A program made the position numbers and the translations under genes. Source: Candidatus Wolframiiraptor allenii (lineage in GTDB: Archaea > Thermoproteota > Nitrososphaeria_A > Caldarchaeales > Wolframiiraptoraceae). Taken from it: a stretch of DNA of 34,081 bases. A model generated the notes under the pieces. The model saw nothing but the letters and a program-made list of their open reading frames with translations. It had not been told where the DNA came from and made no database searches. Location: the NCBI GenBank assembly GCA_023539495.1, contig JAKCEV010000007.1, positions 1 to 34,081 of the forward strand, in the 5' to 3' direction. Positions 23,404 through 31,389 of the stretch are shown here, piece after piece (positions within the stretch are counted from its first letter, which is position 1; the number at the start of each line of letters is the position of its first letter).

Positions 23404-24378
23404 TTGAAGACCATAATTATTCTCGTGGCAATCCTCTCAGCCCTCCTACCGCTCGCCTCGCAACAGGCCGCGATGCTCATCACGATAGATCGGGGCGGGG
23501 TCGCAGAGGCCCATCTGAGCCTGAGCGCCGTCGAGGGCTTGAATGAGGTTAGGCTGCCTGCTGAGCCTATCCCAGAAACCATCTGGATCCGGGTGAACGG
23601 GGAGTATGTGGCCCCGATCTACGAGAATGGCGTCCTGTACTTCTTCTCGCGGGCCCCGGGAGACGCTGAGATAGACTACATGATCAACATCTCCGCGAGG
23701 AATGATATTCTCAGCTTCGAGGTTAATTGGGGGAACCTCACGAGGCTAAGGATACCCCCACAGGTGATCCTGCTAACGGTCCCGAGGAACATAACTGGGA
23801 TGGAGTATGTTGAGGGCGATCTCGTGATAGAGTTCTATGGCCCGGAGAGGATAGAGTATGCCGTGAGGACATTCCAGCCAACAACCACGGCAACCAAGAC
23901 AGGGGCGGCCACCATTACCAAGGAATCCATTACAACTATAACGTCCCTAGGGGCCTCCACGGCGGCCTCGACAACCACTATGGGAACAGGGATCATTGGG
24001 GGTCCCACCACGGCCACAATGGCCCAGGCCACGGGCACCTATACCATTACTGGGCCTCCTGGGATAAGTCAGGTCATGATTATTGTGGGTTTAGCTGCTC
24101 TCATGGCGATCGCGGTGGCCGCGGCCGTCGCCTATTCAAGATCAAGGAGTAGGGGCCTGCCTCACGAGGATCATTCCCTGACGGGGCTCGATAGGATGAT
24201 CTTGGAGGCCATCGGGAATGCTGGCGGCTCCATCCTCCAAGGGGAGCTCCAGGCCTCACTTAACCTCCCGAAGACCACGTTATGGAGGCGTGTCAGGAGG
24301 CTTGAGAAGCTCGGATACATACAGATCGTGAAGGAAGGAGCCTTCAACAGGCTGATACTGCTCAAGAAGCCCGACTAA
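23404..24378 (+). CDS. Membrane-anchored winged-helix regulator with extracellular domain
   Basis: A 324-residue protein with an unusual topology: signal peptide (1-20), an extracellular beta-rich domain (about 25-155), a Thr/Ser/Gly-rich stalk (about 157-215), one membrane helix (about 221-244, QVMIIVGLAALMAIAVAAAVAY), a basic stop-transfer (SRSRSR), then a cytoplasmic winged helix (about 258-322: LDRMILEAIGNAGGSILQGELQASLNLPKTTLWRRVRRLEKLGYI). It reads as a one-component transmembrane regulator that senses something outside and binds DNA from the membrane, a layout known among archaeal predicted regulators. The start is TTG at 23404 with GGGGGAGGA just upstream. A repeat cluster and the secreted coiled-coil gene follow. 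Confidence 0.85.
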   Translation: MKTIIILVAILSALLPLASQQAAMLITIDRGGVAEAHLSLSAVEGLNEVRLPAEPIPETIWIRVNGEYVAPIYENGVLYFFSRAPGDAEIDYMINISARNDILSFEVNWGNLTRLRIPPQVILLTVPRNITGMEYVEGDLVIEFYGPERIEYAVRTFQPTTTATKTGAATITKESITTITSLGASTAASTTTMGTGIIGGPTTATMAQATGTYTITGPPGISQVMIIVGLAALMAIAVAAAVAYSRSRSRGLPHEDHSLTGLDRMILEAIGNAGGSILQGELQASLNLPKTTLWRRVRRLEKLGYIQIVKEGAFNRLILLKKPD

Positions 24379-24402
24379 AATGGCCTCAAGGTTTTCGGCC
24401 AA

Positions 24403-24448
24403 GTTCCTAGCAATGGAACCATTTGGAACCGGGATTCCCAAAATTCCC
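24403..24448 (+). promoter_or_regulatory. Candidate operator: GGAACC/GTTCC and ATTCCC repeats
   Basis: In the 110 bases between two genes there is an inverted pair GTTCC-N7-GGAAC (24403-24419), a direct repeat GGAACC at 24415 and 24425 (10-base period, one helical turn), and ATTCCC at 24434 and 24443. The cluster ends just before a TATA-like stretch (taaaattatga, about 24449-24459) that is well placed for the gene starting at 24493. A binding site for the adjacent winged-helix regulator is an inference. Confidence 0.4.
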
Positions 24449-24492
24449 TAAAATTATGAAACCACCCTGCAATATTCGGTGATCATGCGGTG

Positions 24493-25632
24493 ATGAAAGC
24501 GAAGTTGAGCTTCCAGGCAATTGCTGTCGCGCTTCTCCTCCTGCTTGCAGTAGTTCCCATTATGGCTGCATATGGCCAGGCGAACCTCGACCCTTCCAGC
24601 AAGGAGCTTGAGAAGCTGAGGCTGCGGGCCCAAGTCCTGCAAGGCACCCTGAATAAAGCATTGGATACGCCATGTATCCCGGACTCGTTGAGGGGTGAGG
24701 TTAAGGCGCTGGCCTCCATGAACACCTCAACACTATCCGAGGATGATCTAAGAAAGTTCATCGCAGAGGCCGAAGCCCTTCTAACAGAAGTCAGAGGATA
24801 CCTGTCGAGGTGTAATGTGATACTCCATCAGGAGGATGTCGCCTTAAGCCTCCTCAAGAGGGCTGAGGAGAGGTTGAACACGACGCTGGCAAGGGTGAAC
24901 ATGACGCGGGATGAGGCTGAAAGGGTCAAGGAGCTTATCAAGGAGAGGACTAGAGGAAATATGACCGTCAGAGATGTCGCGCAGCTCATGAAGAAGGTTA
25001 GAGAGATGCTGAGACATAGGTGGGCCGCGAGGCTCTCCGACGAGATGATAAATTATACCGAGAACATGAGAGTATCCGGCGCCATATTCGGCCTAATGAA
25101 TGCCCTGAATGCCTCGAGCAAGGTCCTAGCGGTTCTTGAGAGGGTTAGGGAGAGGCTCATTGAGGTTAATGCATCGGAGAGGGCTGTCGAGGCGATAGAG
25201 CGTAATATAGAGAGGATAGCGGCGGCGAGGGAGGTCTTGAGGCAGCTGATCGAGAGGATGGCCGCCGGACACCCGCCTGGAAGGATCACGCCACCCGGCC
25301 CGCCTGGAAATGTCACACCCGGAAACATCACACGCGAGAGGTCTAGGGAGCTGGAGTCAGCCGCGAGGGAGAGGGCCATTAAGATGATCGACGAGTGCAT
25401 TGACAGGCTCCAGGAGCTCAGGGACAAGGCCCTCAAGATGAACCTAACGGATCTTGCGCGTGAAATAAATGCAACAATAACAAGCCTGAGGGTGCTCAGG
25501 GATAGGGTAGCATCCGGTGAGCTAAACCTGAAGGAGCTGACGGATACCATAGCATCCGCCAAAGGAGTGATCAAGCATGCCGAGGAGAGCATTGAGAAGG
25601 TGGCTATACCTCATAAGGGCGGGAGAAAGTGA
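24493..25632 (+). CDS. Secreted coiled-coil protein rich in N-glycosylation sequons
   Basis: A 379-residue protein with an N-terminal signal peptide (FQAIAVALLLLLAVVPIMAAYGQA) and long helical, coiled-coil regions on both sides of a Gly/Pro linker (PPGRITPPGPPGNVTPGN). At least eight N-x-S/T sites (NTT, NMT, NYT, NAS, NVT, NIT, NLT, NAT) suggest glycosylation outside the cell. Two cysteines near the start of the mature protein (TPCIPD and SRCNV) may pair. No C-terminal anchor is seen, so it is secreted or held by partners. ATG 24493 is preferred over GTG 24490; GGTGATC lies upstream. Function unknown; a surface-layer-associated or stalk protein is one possibility, regulated by its neighbour. 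Confidence 0.8.
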   Translation: MKAKLSFQAIAVALLLLLAVVPIMAAYGQANLDPSSKELEKLRLRAQVLQGTLNKALDTPCIPDSLRGEVKALASMNTSTLSEDDLRKFIAEAEALLTEVRGYLSRCNVILHQEDVALSLLKRAEERLNTTLARVNMTRDEAERVKELIKERTRGNMTVRDVAQLMKKVREMLRHRWAARLSDEMINYTENMRVSGAIFGLMNALNASSKVLAVLERVRERLIEVNASERAVEAIERNIERIAAAREVLRQLIERMAAGHPPGRITPPGPPGNVTPGNITRERSRELESAARERAIKMIDECIDRLQELRDKALKMNLTDLAREINATITSLRVLRDRVASGELNLKELTDTIASAKGVIKHAEESIEKVAIPHKGGRK

Positions 25633-25760
25633 TGCCGACGCCCCCGATAACTTCGCCGACATCGCTAGGCCCATCACCACCAATGCCGCCGAAGGGAGGC
25701 ACTAAGCCGCAACCTCCTTTCCTTTTTCTAAACCTCCTACATACCCGCAATGTGGGATAG
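25632..25760 (+). CDS. Possible 42-residue Pro-rich peptide
   Basis: The stop of the coiled-coil gene overlaps an ATG (TGATG) that opens a 42-residue frame, MPTPPITSPTSLGPSPPMPP and onward. The composition is low-complexity. It could be a coupled peptide, the shifted tail of the previous protein or chance. The remaining bases to 25946 show a pyrimidine tract (cctttcctttttc, about 25717-25729), a possible terminator, and no gene; the ORF at 25769 looks random. Confidence 0.2.
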   Translation: MPTPPITSPTSLGPSPPMPPKGGTKPQPPFLFLNLLHTRNVG

Positions 25761-25946
25761 GTTTATGCTTGCCTGGGAAAATATTGGCTCAGAAAATAGG
25801 GTTGCTGCCGGCTTTTAGAGCTATGAAGGCTCGTGGGCCAGCTCACCCCATTTTTGTTATCTTAATTTTAAACTTTCCGCCTTCGTGTGTAAGAAGCTTA
25901 AGAGCGGGCAATTCGCTTGTGAGGCTGATTAGGCTTGCGGAGGGAT

Positions 25947-26900
25947 TTGAGCATCGGCGTTGTCGGTGTCGGCTCTTGGGGTAGAAATCATGTTAGGGTG
26001 TTGAGGTCGCTCGGCGTAATCGTGGCCGCCGTATGCGATGTTAACGAGGAGCGGGCGAGGAACGTGGCGAGGGAGTATGGTGTGGGGAGATACTACACGA
26101 GCCTTGACGCTATGTTAAGCCGGGAGAGCCTTGACGCCGTGACGATCTGCACGCCCTCGGTAACCCATGCGGACTGTGCTGTTAAGGCTCTTGAGATAGG
26201 CCTCCACACCTTCGTCGAGAAGCCCCTAGCATCAAATGTCGAGGGATGCTTGAGGATAGTTGACGCGATGAGGTCGAGCGGCAGGATAGTCATGACCGGG
26301 TTCATCGAGAGGTTTAACCCGGCGGTCAGGAAGGCTATGGAGCTCCTCGAGACCGATGAGATAGGGGAGATACTGATGATCCATGGTAGGAGGATTGGCT
26401 GGTGGCCCGAGAGGATCGGGGATGTGGGGGTGGTCAAGGACACGGCGATCCACGACATAGATCTCACGAGATTCATCCTGAAGAAGGATCCAACGCAGGT
26501 TTACGCGAGAGGTGGGAGACATTTTCACAAGCTCGAGGACCATGTCCAGGCGATACTCTCGTTCGAGAACGGCTCGAAGGCGGCGTTCATAGAGGCTAAC
26601 TGGCTCACTCCGAGGAAGAAGAGGGAGATGGAGCTTACTGGGAGCGGCGGCGTCATCTCGATAAAGTTCCTAACACAAGAGGTCTCGCTCGAGAAGGCTG
26701 ACATGGTGATCGAGCCGATAGTGAAGCAGGAGGAGCCGCTCAAGCTCGAGCTCCAGCACTTCGTGGAGTGCGTGTCAAGCGGTGGTAGGCCGCTTGCTGA
26801 CGCCTTTGACGGGTTAAAGGCGGTGGCCATCGCCGAGGCAATACTCGAGTCCATCGAGACGGGACGCGTTATCGAGCTTGACCTGAAAAACATCGTGTAG
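25947..26900 (+). CDS. Gfo/Idh/MocA-family NAD(P)-dependent oxidoreductase
   Basis: A 317-residue sugar dehydrogenase-type protein. The Rossmann motif IGVVGVGSWGRNHVRVL is at the N-terminus, the family motif VEKPLA (Lys in catalysis) is near residue 95, and DTAIHDIDLTRFIL carries the Asp/His of the active site. Length and the TPSVTHAD...FVEKPLA spacing fit the family. The substrate is not readable; UDP-N-acetylhexosamine 3-dehydrogenases of archaea belong to this family, and a glycan-synthesis gene lies about 4 kb away, so nucleotide-sugar oxidation is a reasonable guess. Start chosen at TTG 25947 because GGAGGG precedes it; TTG 25935 would add four residues. The next gene starts 15 bases later. 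Confidence 0.9.
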   Translation: MSIGVVGVGSWGRNHVRVLRSLGVIVAAVCDVNEERARNVAREYGVGRYYTSLDAMLSRESLDAVTICTPSVTHADCAVKALEIGLHTFVEKPLASNVEGCLRIVDAMRSSGRIVMTGFIERFNPAVRKAMELLETDEIGEILMIHGRRIGWWPERIGDVGVVKDTAIHDIDLTRFILKKDPTQVYARGGRHFHKLEDHVQAILSFENGSKAAFIEANWLTPRKKREMELTGSGGVISIKFLTQEVSLEKADMVIEPIVKQEEPLKLELQHFVECVSSGGRPLADAFDGLKAVAIAEAILESIETGRVIELDLKNIV

Positions 26901-26915
26901 GGAGGAGGGCCTGGC

Positions 26916-27962
26916 ATGGCCTCGGAAGTCTGGACTATTAGATGGGTTGATGGTGTTGTGGAGATCCTTGATCAGAGGCTTCTGCCTCATAGGGTGAAGT
27001 ATCTCCGCCTCAGGACTGCGAGGCAGGTGGCCAGGGCCATAAGGGATATGGCGATTAGGGGTGCTCCAGCGATAGGCGTCGCCGCCGCGATGGGGATAGC
27101 GCTAACGGCATACCACTCGAGGGCGAAATCCCGTGAAAAGCTCCTAGAACAGCTTAGGAGAAGCTATGATGTTTTGAGGAGCAGCAGGCCTACGGCCGTG
27201 AACCTCTTCTGGGCCCTTGACAGGATAATGAGGCTCGCCGAGTCACTTGGCAGCGTCGAGGAAATCAGGTCAAGGCTTGTTGAGGAGGCCCTGAGGATAA
27301 TGGAGGAGGATGTTGAGGCGAATATGAGGATAGGGGAGAATGGCGCGAGGCTCATAGAGGATGGAGACCGGATACTGACCCACTGTAATGCTGGAGCCTT
27401 GGCGACGGCGGGCTATGGGACTGCCCTCGGCGTGATAAGGGCTGCACATGCACAGGGCAAGAAGATCATGGTCTATGCATGTGAGACGAGGCCAAAGCTT
27501 CAGGGGGCCAGGCTTACTACATGGGAGCTCCTGAGAGATGGGATTCCCGTCAAGCTGATAACGGATAACATGGCAGCATTCCTCATGCAGCGCGGGGAGG
27601 TGGATAAGGTGATCGTCGGGGCTGACAGGATACTCGCGAGGACCGGCCACGTAATAAACAAGATCGGGACCCTATGCCACGCGATATGCGCGAAATACCA
27701 TGGGATACCGTTCCTCGTGGCCGCACCCACCTCAACGATAGACTTCAAGAGCAGGCTCGAGGACGTGGTCATAGAGGAGAGGGATCCGAGGGAGGTTCTT
27801 TACGTGAATGGCAGGAGGATAGCGCCGGAGGGCATCGAGGCCTGGAACCCCGCCTTCGACATAACACCACCCGAGCTCGTCACATACATAATCACCGAGA
27901 AGGGCGTTTACAGGCCGGATGAGCTTAGAGGAATAGGTTCAGGAGAGTTATCAGGAGAATAG
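26916..27962 (+). CDS. mtnA: S-methyl-5-thioribose-1-phosphate isomerase
   Basis: A 348-residue aIF2B/MtnA-family isomerase converting 5-methylthioribose 1-phosphate to 5-methylthioribulose 1-phosphate in methionine salvage. Signatures: MAIRGAPAIGVAAA, LTHCNAGALATAGYGTALGV with the catalytic Cys, ETRPKLQGARLTTWEL, DNMAAFLMQ and VGADRILARTGHVINKIGT with the catalytic Asp. The family also includes ribose-1,5-bisphosphate isomerase and eIF2B-like proteins, but the CNAGALAT and full-length N-terminal domain favour MtnA. The start is ATG at 26916 with GGAGGAGGG upstream. Its 3' end overlaps the convergent VIT1-like gene by 38 bases. Confidence 0.94.
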   Translation: MASEVWTIRWVDGVVEILDQRLLPHRVKYLRLRTARQVARAIRDMAIRGAPAIGVAAAMGIALTAYHSRAKSREKLLEQLRRSYDVLRSSRPTAVNLFWALDRIMRLAESLGSVEEIRSRLVEEALRIMEEDVEANMRIGENGARLIEDGDRILTHCNAGALATAGYGTALGVIRAAHAQGKKIMVYACETRPKLQGARLTTWELLRDGIPVKLITDNMAAFLMQRGEVDKVIVGADRILARTGHVINKIGTLCHAICAKYHGIPFLVAAPTSTIDFKSRLEDVVIEERDPREVLYVNGRRIAPEGIEAWNPAFDITPPELVTYIITEKGVYRPDELRGIGSGELSGE

Positions 27963-28518
27963 TGGCGACCCCTATCGCGAGGGATTTCAGGCCTGATACT
28001 ATCATGCTGCTCCTCGCGATCCTTCCCAGGAATAGGCCTAGGGCGAATAAGAAGCCTAGGGAGAGTCCTAGAGAGATGTAGAAGGCGAGATGTGGGGTCA
28101 GCGAGCCGGAGAGAACGGCGAAGTATGGCGATAATGGGACCAGGCCTGCCATAAGCGCCGCGAGCGCGTCCACTATCGCCGAGAAGACCGCAGCCCTCTT
28201 CCTCGCCTCCGCTATAATCGAGTTGTCGAGCTTCATGAGCATGGCCTCCTCGAGCTCTCTTATCCTCCTCTCCTGCTCAGCCTTCTCAGCCATGTATGTC
28301 CCGCTCACGCCTGAGACCGCCATGGCTATTAGGGCGCCGACGCCGGCGGCGACGATATTGCCCGCGCTGGCCTCACCGAGCAGCGTCGAGCCGAGAACTA
28401 TCCCGAGAACAGTCACTATTCCATCAAACGCGTTCATGACAGCATATCTCCTAGAGAACTCACCAGCGCCCGAATACCTCGTTATCCTCGATATGGAGCC
28501 CCTTAGCAGCCTGAACAT
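27925..28518 (-). CDS. VIT1/CCC1-like membrane protein
   Basis: A 197-residue protein with about five membrane helices and the family signature RRYAVMNAFDGIVTVLGIVLGS near the N-terminus, followed by a charged helical stretch (MAEKAEQERRIRELEEAML) between helices, as in vacuolar-iron-transporter-like proteins. These export or store Fe2+/Mn2+ in eukaryotes; in archaea the substrate is untested. The gene follows the DUF211 gene by 17 bases, a pairing that suggests a common function. ATG start at 28518. Alternative: a membrane protein of the same fold with another role. Confidence 0.84.
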   Translation of the reverse strand: MFRLLRGSISRITRYSGAGEFSRRYAVMNAFDGIVTVLGIVLGSTLLGEASAGNIVAAGVGALIAMAVSGVSGTYMAEKAEQERRIRELEEAMLMKLDNSIIAEARKRAAVFSAIVDALAALMAGLVPLSPYFAVLSGSLTPHLAFYISLGLSLGFLFALGLFLGRIARSSMIVSGLKSLAIGVATILLITLLNLFL

Positions 28519-28535
28519 CTCAAGCTCACCCCTCC

Positions 28536-28796
28536 CTACTCGAAGACCACCTCATCCACGCTATGGATCGCGCCGCCCAACTCCCTCACCCGCTCCCTCA
28601 GCGCCTCGAAGTCTATATCCCTCCCCTCAACAGTGATCTTCACGGTATCCGTCTCAGCATCAACCTCCATGACCACCGCCGAGACCTTCTTCACGCCCTC
28701 AACCTCGGAAAGCGATCTACAGAACTCGATTAGATCTGGAACATGGGGCTTTAACACATCGAGGACAAGCCTAGACAATGAGGGGCGTTTAGACAC
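28536..28796 (-). CDS. DUF211 family protein
   Basis: An 86-residue ferredoxin-like-fold protein of the DUF211 family: RLVLDVLKPHVPDLIEFCRSLSEVEGV, then VVMEVDAETDTVKITVEGRDIDFEAL and ending LGGAIHSVDEVVF. The family is archaeal, small, and forms ring-like oligomers in known structures; no activity is firmly assigned. GTG start at 28796. It is the first gene of the operon with the VIT1-like protein, so a regulatory or metal-sensing role for the transporter can be suggested. A TATA-like TTTTTAAC lies about 40-48 bases upstream. Confidence 0.92.
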   Translation of the reverse strand: MSKRPSLSRLVLDVLKPHVPDLIEFCRSLSEVEGVKKVSAVVMEVDAETDTVKITVEGRDIDFEALRERVRELGGAIHSVDEVVFE

Positions 28797-29068
28797 CCTC
28801 TATTCACCCGACCTAGATATCGCCTATGAAACCGGGTTAAAAAGATTAGGTCCTATGCTTAAAACGGCGGCGAGCAAAAGAGCCTGAAACCTTTAATCCC
28901 GCTCGTGGGAGAATCAAATTACGGGGCAGGTGCGGCGATCCATTCCTCTCTTGGCAATTCCCTAATTATTAGTACACAACCTTCCCCAAAACAATCTGTT
29001 TACCAAGATTCTCTCCTTCCCCGCTCCCGATGCCCGTCCACCTCCTGATGATGATCATATGAGAAGTC

Positions 29069-30505
29069 TCATGTTACTGGTATTAGGTCTGGTATTGGTG
29101 ATGTTTTGCCTGGTTTTAGCTGTATTGCGTATAGTGGTGTTCTGGGTTTTATTCCGTAGAGTAGGAGGCACCCATGTTCTCGTGTTATCTTTAGGTGCAT
29201 GTCTGATATTGGGGCGAGCCTCTCAACAATCCACGGCATAATTGGTTTAACGAGCCAAAACATTAAAGAATGATATTCTCTTATTATATCCTGAGCTATG
29301 GCTAGCTGTTTTAATCCCTCCTCACCAGCTGTCCGAACGATTCTATCAACCCCTATATTCGCGATTACCGGGTTACCTGTTTTCTCGACAATTTCTATAC
29401 CAAATTCTATGATCTGCCTACTTGTATCCTCAACGTTCCTAAGATCAACTTCTATTATGTTTCTCTCTTTCTTAATTAGCGCACCCTTCTCATAAAATAT
29501 GTGAAAACGTTCTAGAAATAGTTGCTCGCTTATACCATAGTAGCTGTTCATTTCCTTCACTAGGTCCGGGCTGATCCCTCCGCTTGGAATTGTTAAATCA
29601 TGTCTTCCCTTGAGGACGAAGCTTGCTATCGCAGGAGCAATTATCACGTTATATTCCCAGGGGGTAAGCCTAGGGTCGATTTCGAAGAGAACCGTTGATC
29701 CACGTGGATATCCCCCTATCTCGCGGTCTAGGTCCGGTATCCCGGTCGTGTAGGCTCCGGGCGGATCAGGCGGCAGCCAGGTCTCGGGAGCCGCCTGCCA
29801 TGCAGGCTTCTCGAGCCTAGGAATCTTCACCGGGGATATCACTGTGAGGCCTTCATGGATTGTGCAGACCAGCCGTGGGAATATTATGTCTGCTCCTCTT
29901 AGTTTCAGGATCTCTAGGCGGCGTAGCGGCCTTCCCTCGAAATATCCTCTCTCAAGATGTATTACTGCGTCTGCGACGTATTCCTCGAAGTCGAGTGGCC
30001 CTGTTAATGGGTCACCTTCTTTGATGAGTATCGTGGTGCATTTGAGGTTCTCGACTATCTTTGAGAGGAGTGTTTGTAGGAGTATTCGTGTCTCGAGGGG
30101 GTCCTTGAATTGTTGTTTTAATGCTGTTATGGAGTCTATTATGAGCCTCTTGGCGCCCATCTTCTCAATTTGTTCGAGGATCATGTCTATGGCCGTCGCG
30201 GCCCCAGCCTCCATCGTGACCGGCATCCAGATGTGTTTGAATAATCCCTTCTCCTCGAGCTTTTCAAAGTCCATTCCAAGCCTCTTGGCGAGCTGGAGGA
30301 ATCTTTCTCTGCTCTCGTAGACTGAAATGTATATGCCCGGCTCGCCAGCCTCCAATGCTCCGCGATAGATGAATGTCATCCCCATTATCGTCTTGCCCGA
30401 CCCGGGCTTACCCGAGACCAGTATGAGCCCGCCTCTAGGAAATCCTGGAATAGCATCGTCAAGACCCGGTATACATGTTTTGATGAAGATCTCGTTATCC
30501 TTCAT
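29069..30505 (-). CDS. KaiC-like ATPase with degenerate second domain
   Basis: A 478-residue two-domain RecA/KaiC-family protein. Domain 1 (about 8-235) is intact: TCIPGLDDAIPGFPRGGLILVSGKPGSGKT Walker A, YISVYESRERF, RLIIDSITALKQQF Walker B, and the C-terminal LRRLEILKLRGAD. Domain 2 (about 252-470) restarts with TTGIPDLDREIGGYPRGSTVLFEI, but where the P-loop should be there is DPRLTPWEYN with no GK[T/S], so it cannot bind ATP in the usual way. Likely a signalling or scaffold ATPase rather than a clock. ATG start at 30505 with GGTGATC just upstream; the NitrOD5-like gene ends 7 bases before. Confidence 0.9.
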   Translation of the reverse strand: MKDNEIFIKTCIPGLDDAIPGFPRGGLILVSGKPGSGKTIMGMTFIYRGALEAGEPGIYISVYESRERFLQLAKRLGMDFEKLEEKGLFKHIWMPVTMEAGAATAIDMILEQIEKMGAKRLIIDSITALKQQFKDPLETRILLQTLLSKIVENLKCTTILIKEGDPLTGPLDFEEYVADAVIHLERGYFEGRPLRRLEILKLRGADIIFPRLVCTIHEGLTVISPVKIPRLEKPAWQAAPETWLPPDPPGAYTTGIPDLDREIGGYPRGSTVLFEIDPRLTPWEYNVIIAPAIASFVLKGRHDLTIPSGGISPDLVKEMNSYYGISEQLFLERFHIFYEKGALIKKERNIIEVDLRNVEDTSRQIIEFGIEIVEKTGNPVIANIGVDRIVRTAGEEGLKQLAIAQDIIREYHSLMFWLVKPIMPWIVERLAPISDMHLKITREHGCLLLYGIKPRTPLYAIQLKPGKTSPIPDLIPVT

Positions 30506-30512
30506 GTGTTGA

Positions 30513-30869
30513 TCACCTTCGATAGGGTGGCTTGATAGCCCTCCTCATCCTCTCCGCGGCCTCCTCACCACCCTTCTCCAAGAGTTCTATAAACTTGTCG
30601 GGGTCTAGGCCCTCCATGTAGCCGTTTTCATTCAGCCATCGGGCGACAAGCCTCATAAGCATCTCGGCGCCACTTCCAAGAAGCTCCCTCAAAACCTTAT
30701 AAAACCTGCCAGGATCCTCGTAAAAGACCTCATACATGTCCCTGCCGAGCCTTCTCTCAACATGAAACCTAAGAGCCATAACGCTAGTAGGGCCTAGGAG
30801 GGACTCAAAGGCCCTAGAAATGAAAAGTTTAAATACTTCCCCCCCAAGGCCCTTCCCACCAGCTTGCAT
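30513..30869 (-). CDS. Small protein with NitrOD5-like domain, coupled to KaiC-like gene
   Basis: A 118-residue helical protein. The segment LLGPTSVMALRFHVERRLGRDMYEVFYEDPGRFYKVLRELLGSGAEMLMRL resembles the NitrOD5 signalling-output domain of archaea (G-x-AxxxLxxHL ... dpxxfxxxLxxifG-GAexll). It lies 7 bases upstream of the KaiC-like gene in the same operon, a typical place for an output or adaptor protein. The start is uncertain: ATG 30869 follows GAGGAGGT too closely, and a TATA-like TATTTAAA lies inside the first 15 codons, so a later start is possible. Family call from memory of the pattern. Confidence 0.6.
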   Translation of the reverse strand: MQAGGKGLGGEVFKLFISRAFESLLGPTSVMALRFHVERRLGRDMYEVFYEDPGRFYKVLRELLGSGAEMLMRLVARWLNENGYMEGLDPDKFIELLEKGGEEAAERMRRAIKPPYRR

Positions 30870-31038
30870 ACCTCCTCAAAAATATATTGATGTCTGATTT
30901 AAATTAGTTTTCATGAAGAGCTGTGACAGAGCGGGTGCATTATGTACGTGCAGCGTTATTCGGCCACACCGTTAATCATCTCTAAAACGTGAACATTTCT
31001 CTTGGATTGGGAATAATCTCCCAGCTCCACAGTTATCC

Positions 31039-31389
31039 CTATAAACCCCGTAAAGCCTTCCTCGCAACTATCTCCTTCCCGCCGCTCAGCCTCTTATACA
31101 CATACCTGTAGCCATCTACATCCATTATGCCCTTCCTTCTCAGCTCCTCAATGAAGCTCTCCGGCAACTCGTCGGCAAAACACCACTCGCCCTCACCGCT
31201 TGGATAACTCCTCCACTTAACTTCCGATAATGTCACTGGGATCTCCTCCTTGGATTGCTCCGCGCTAGGTCTTCTCACCTTGTCCTCCATGATCTCCTTA
31301 AGGCCTTTCAGGAGCTTGAGCTCCTCCTCAAGCATCCTGATCCTTGAGTCGAGGTACTCGATCAGCTGCTTAAGCTTCTCCTCGCTCAT
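31039..31389 (-). CDS. Coiled-coil protein coupled to the Hef-like helicase
   Basis: A 116-residue protein. An N-terminal coiled coil (residues 1-37, KLKQLIEYLDSRIRMLEEELKLLKGLKEIM) is followed by a small domain with the phrase WRSYPSGEGEWCFADELPESFIEELRRKGIMDVDGYRYVYKRLSG. I do not recognise the domain. The ATG overlaps the helicase stop (ATGA), so the protein is made with the helicase and is a likely partner. Confidence 0.8.
   Translation of the reverse strand: MSEEKLKQLIEYLDSRIRMLEEELKLLKGLKEIMEDKVRRPSAEQSKEEIPVTLSEVKWRSYPSGEGEWCFADELPESFIEELRRKGIMDVDGYRYVYKRLSGGKEIVARKALRGL

Noticed and set aside
25769-25984. 71-residue ORF before the oxidoreductase
   Set aside because: It runs into the oxidoreductase gene in another frame and its composition looks random.
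29025-29065. tgatgatgatc as a possible C box of a C/D guide RNA
   Set aside because: No CTGA D box or C' element at suitable spacing was found on either strand.
29059-29241. 60-residue hydrophobic plus-strand ORF
   Set aside because: It is antisense to the end of the KaiC-like gene; the hydrophobicity is a by-product of the complementary strand.
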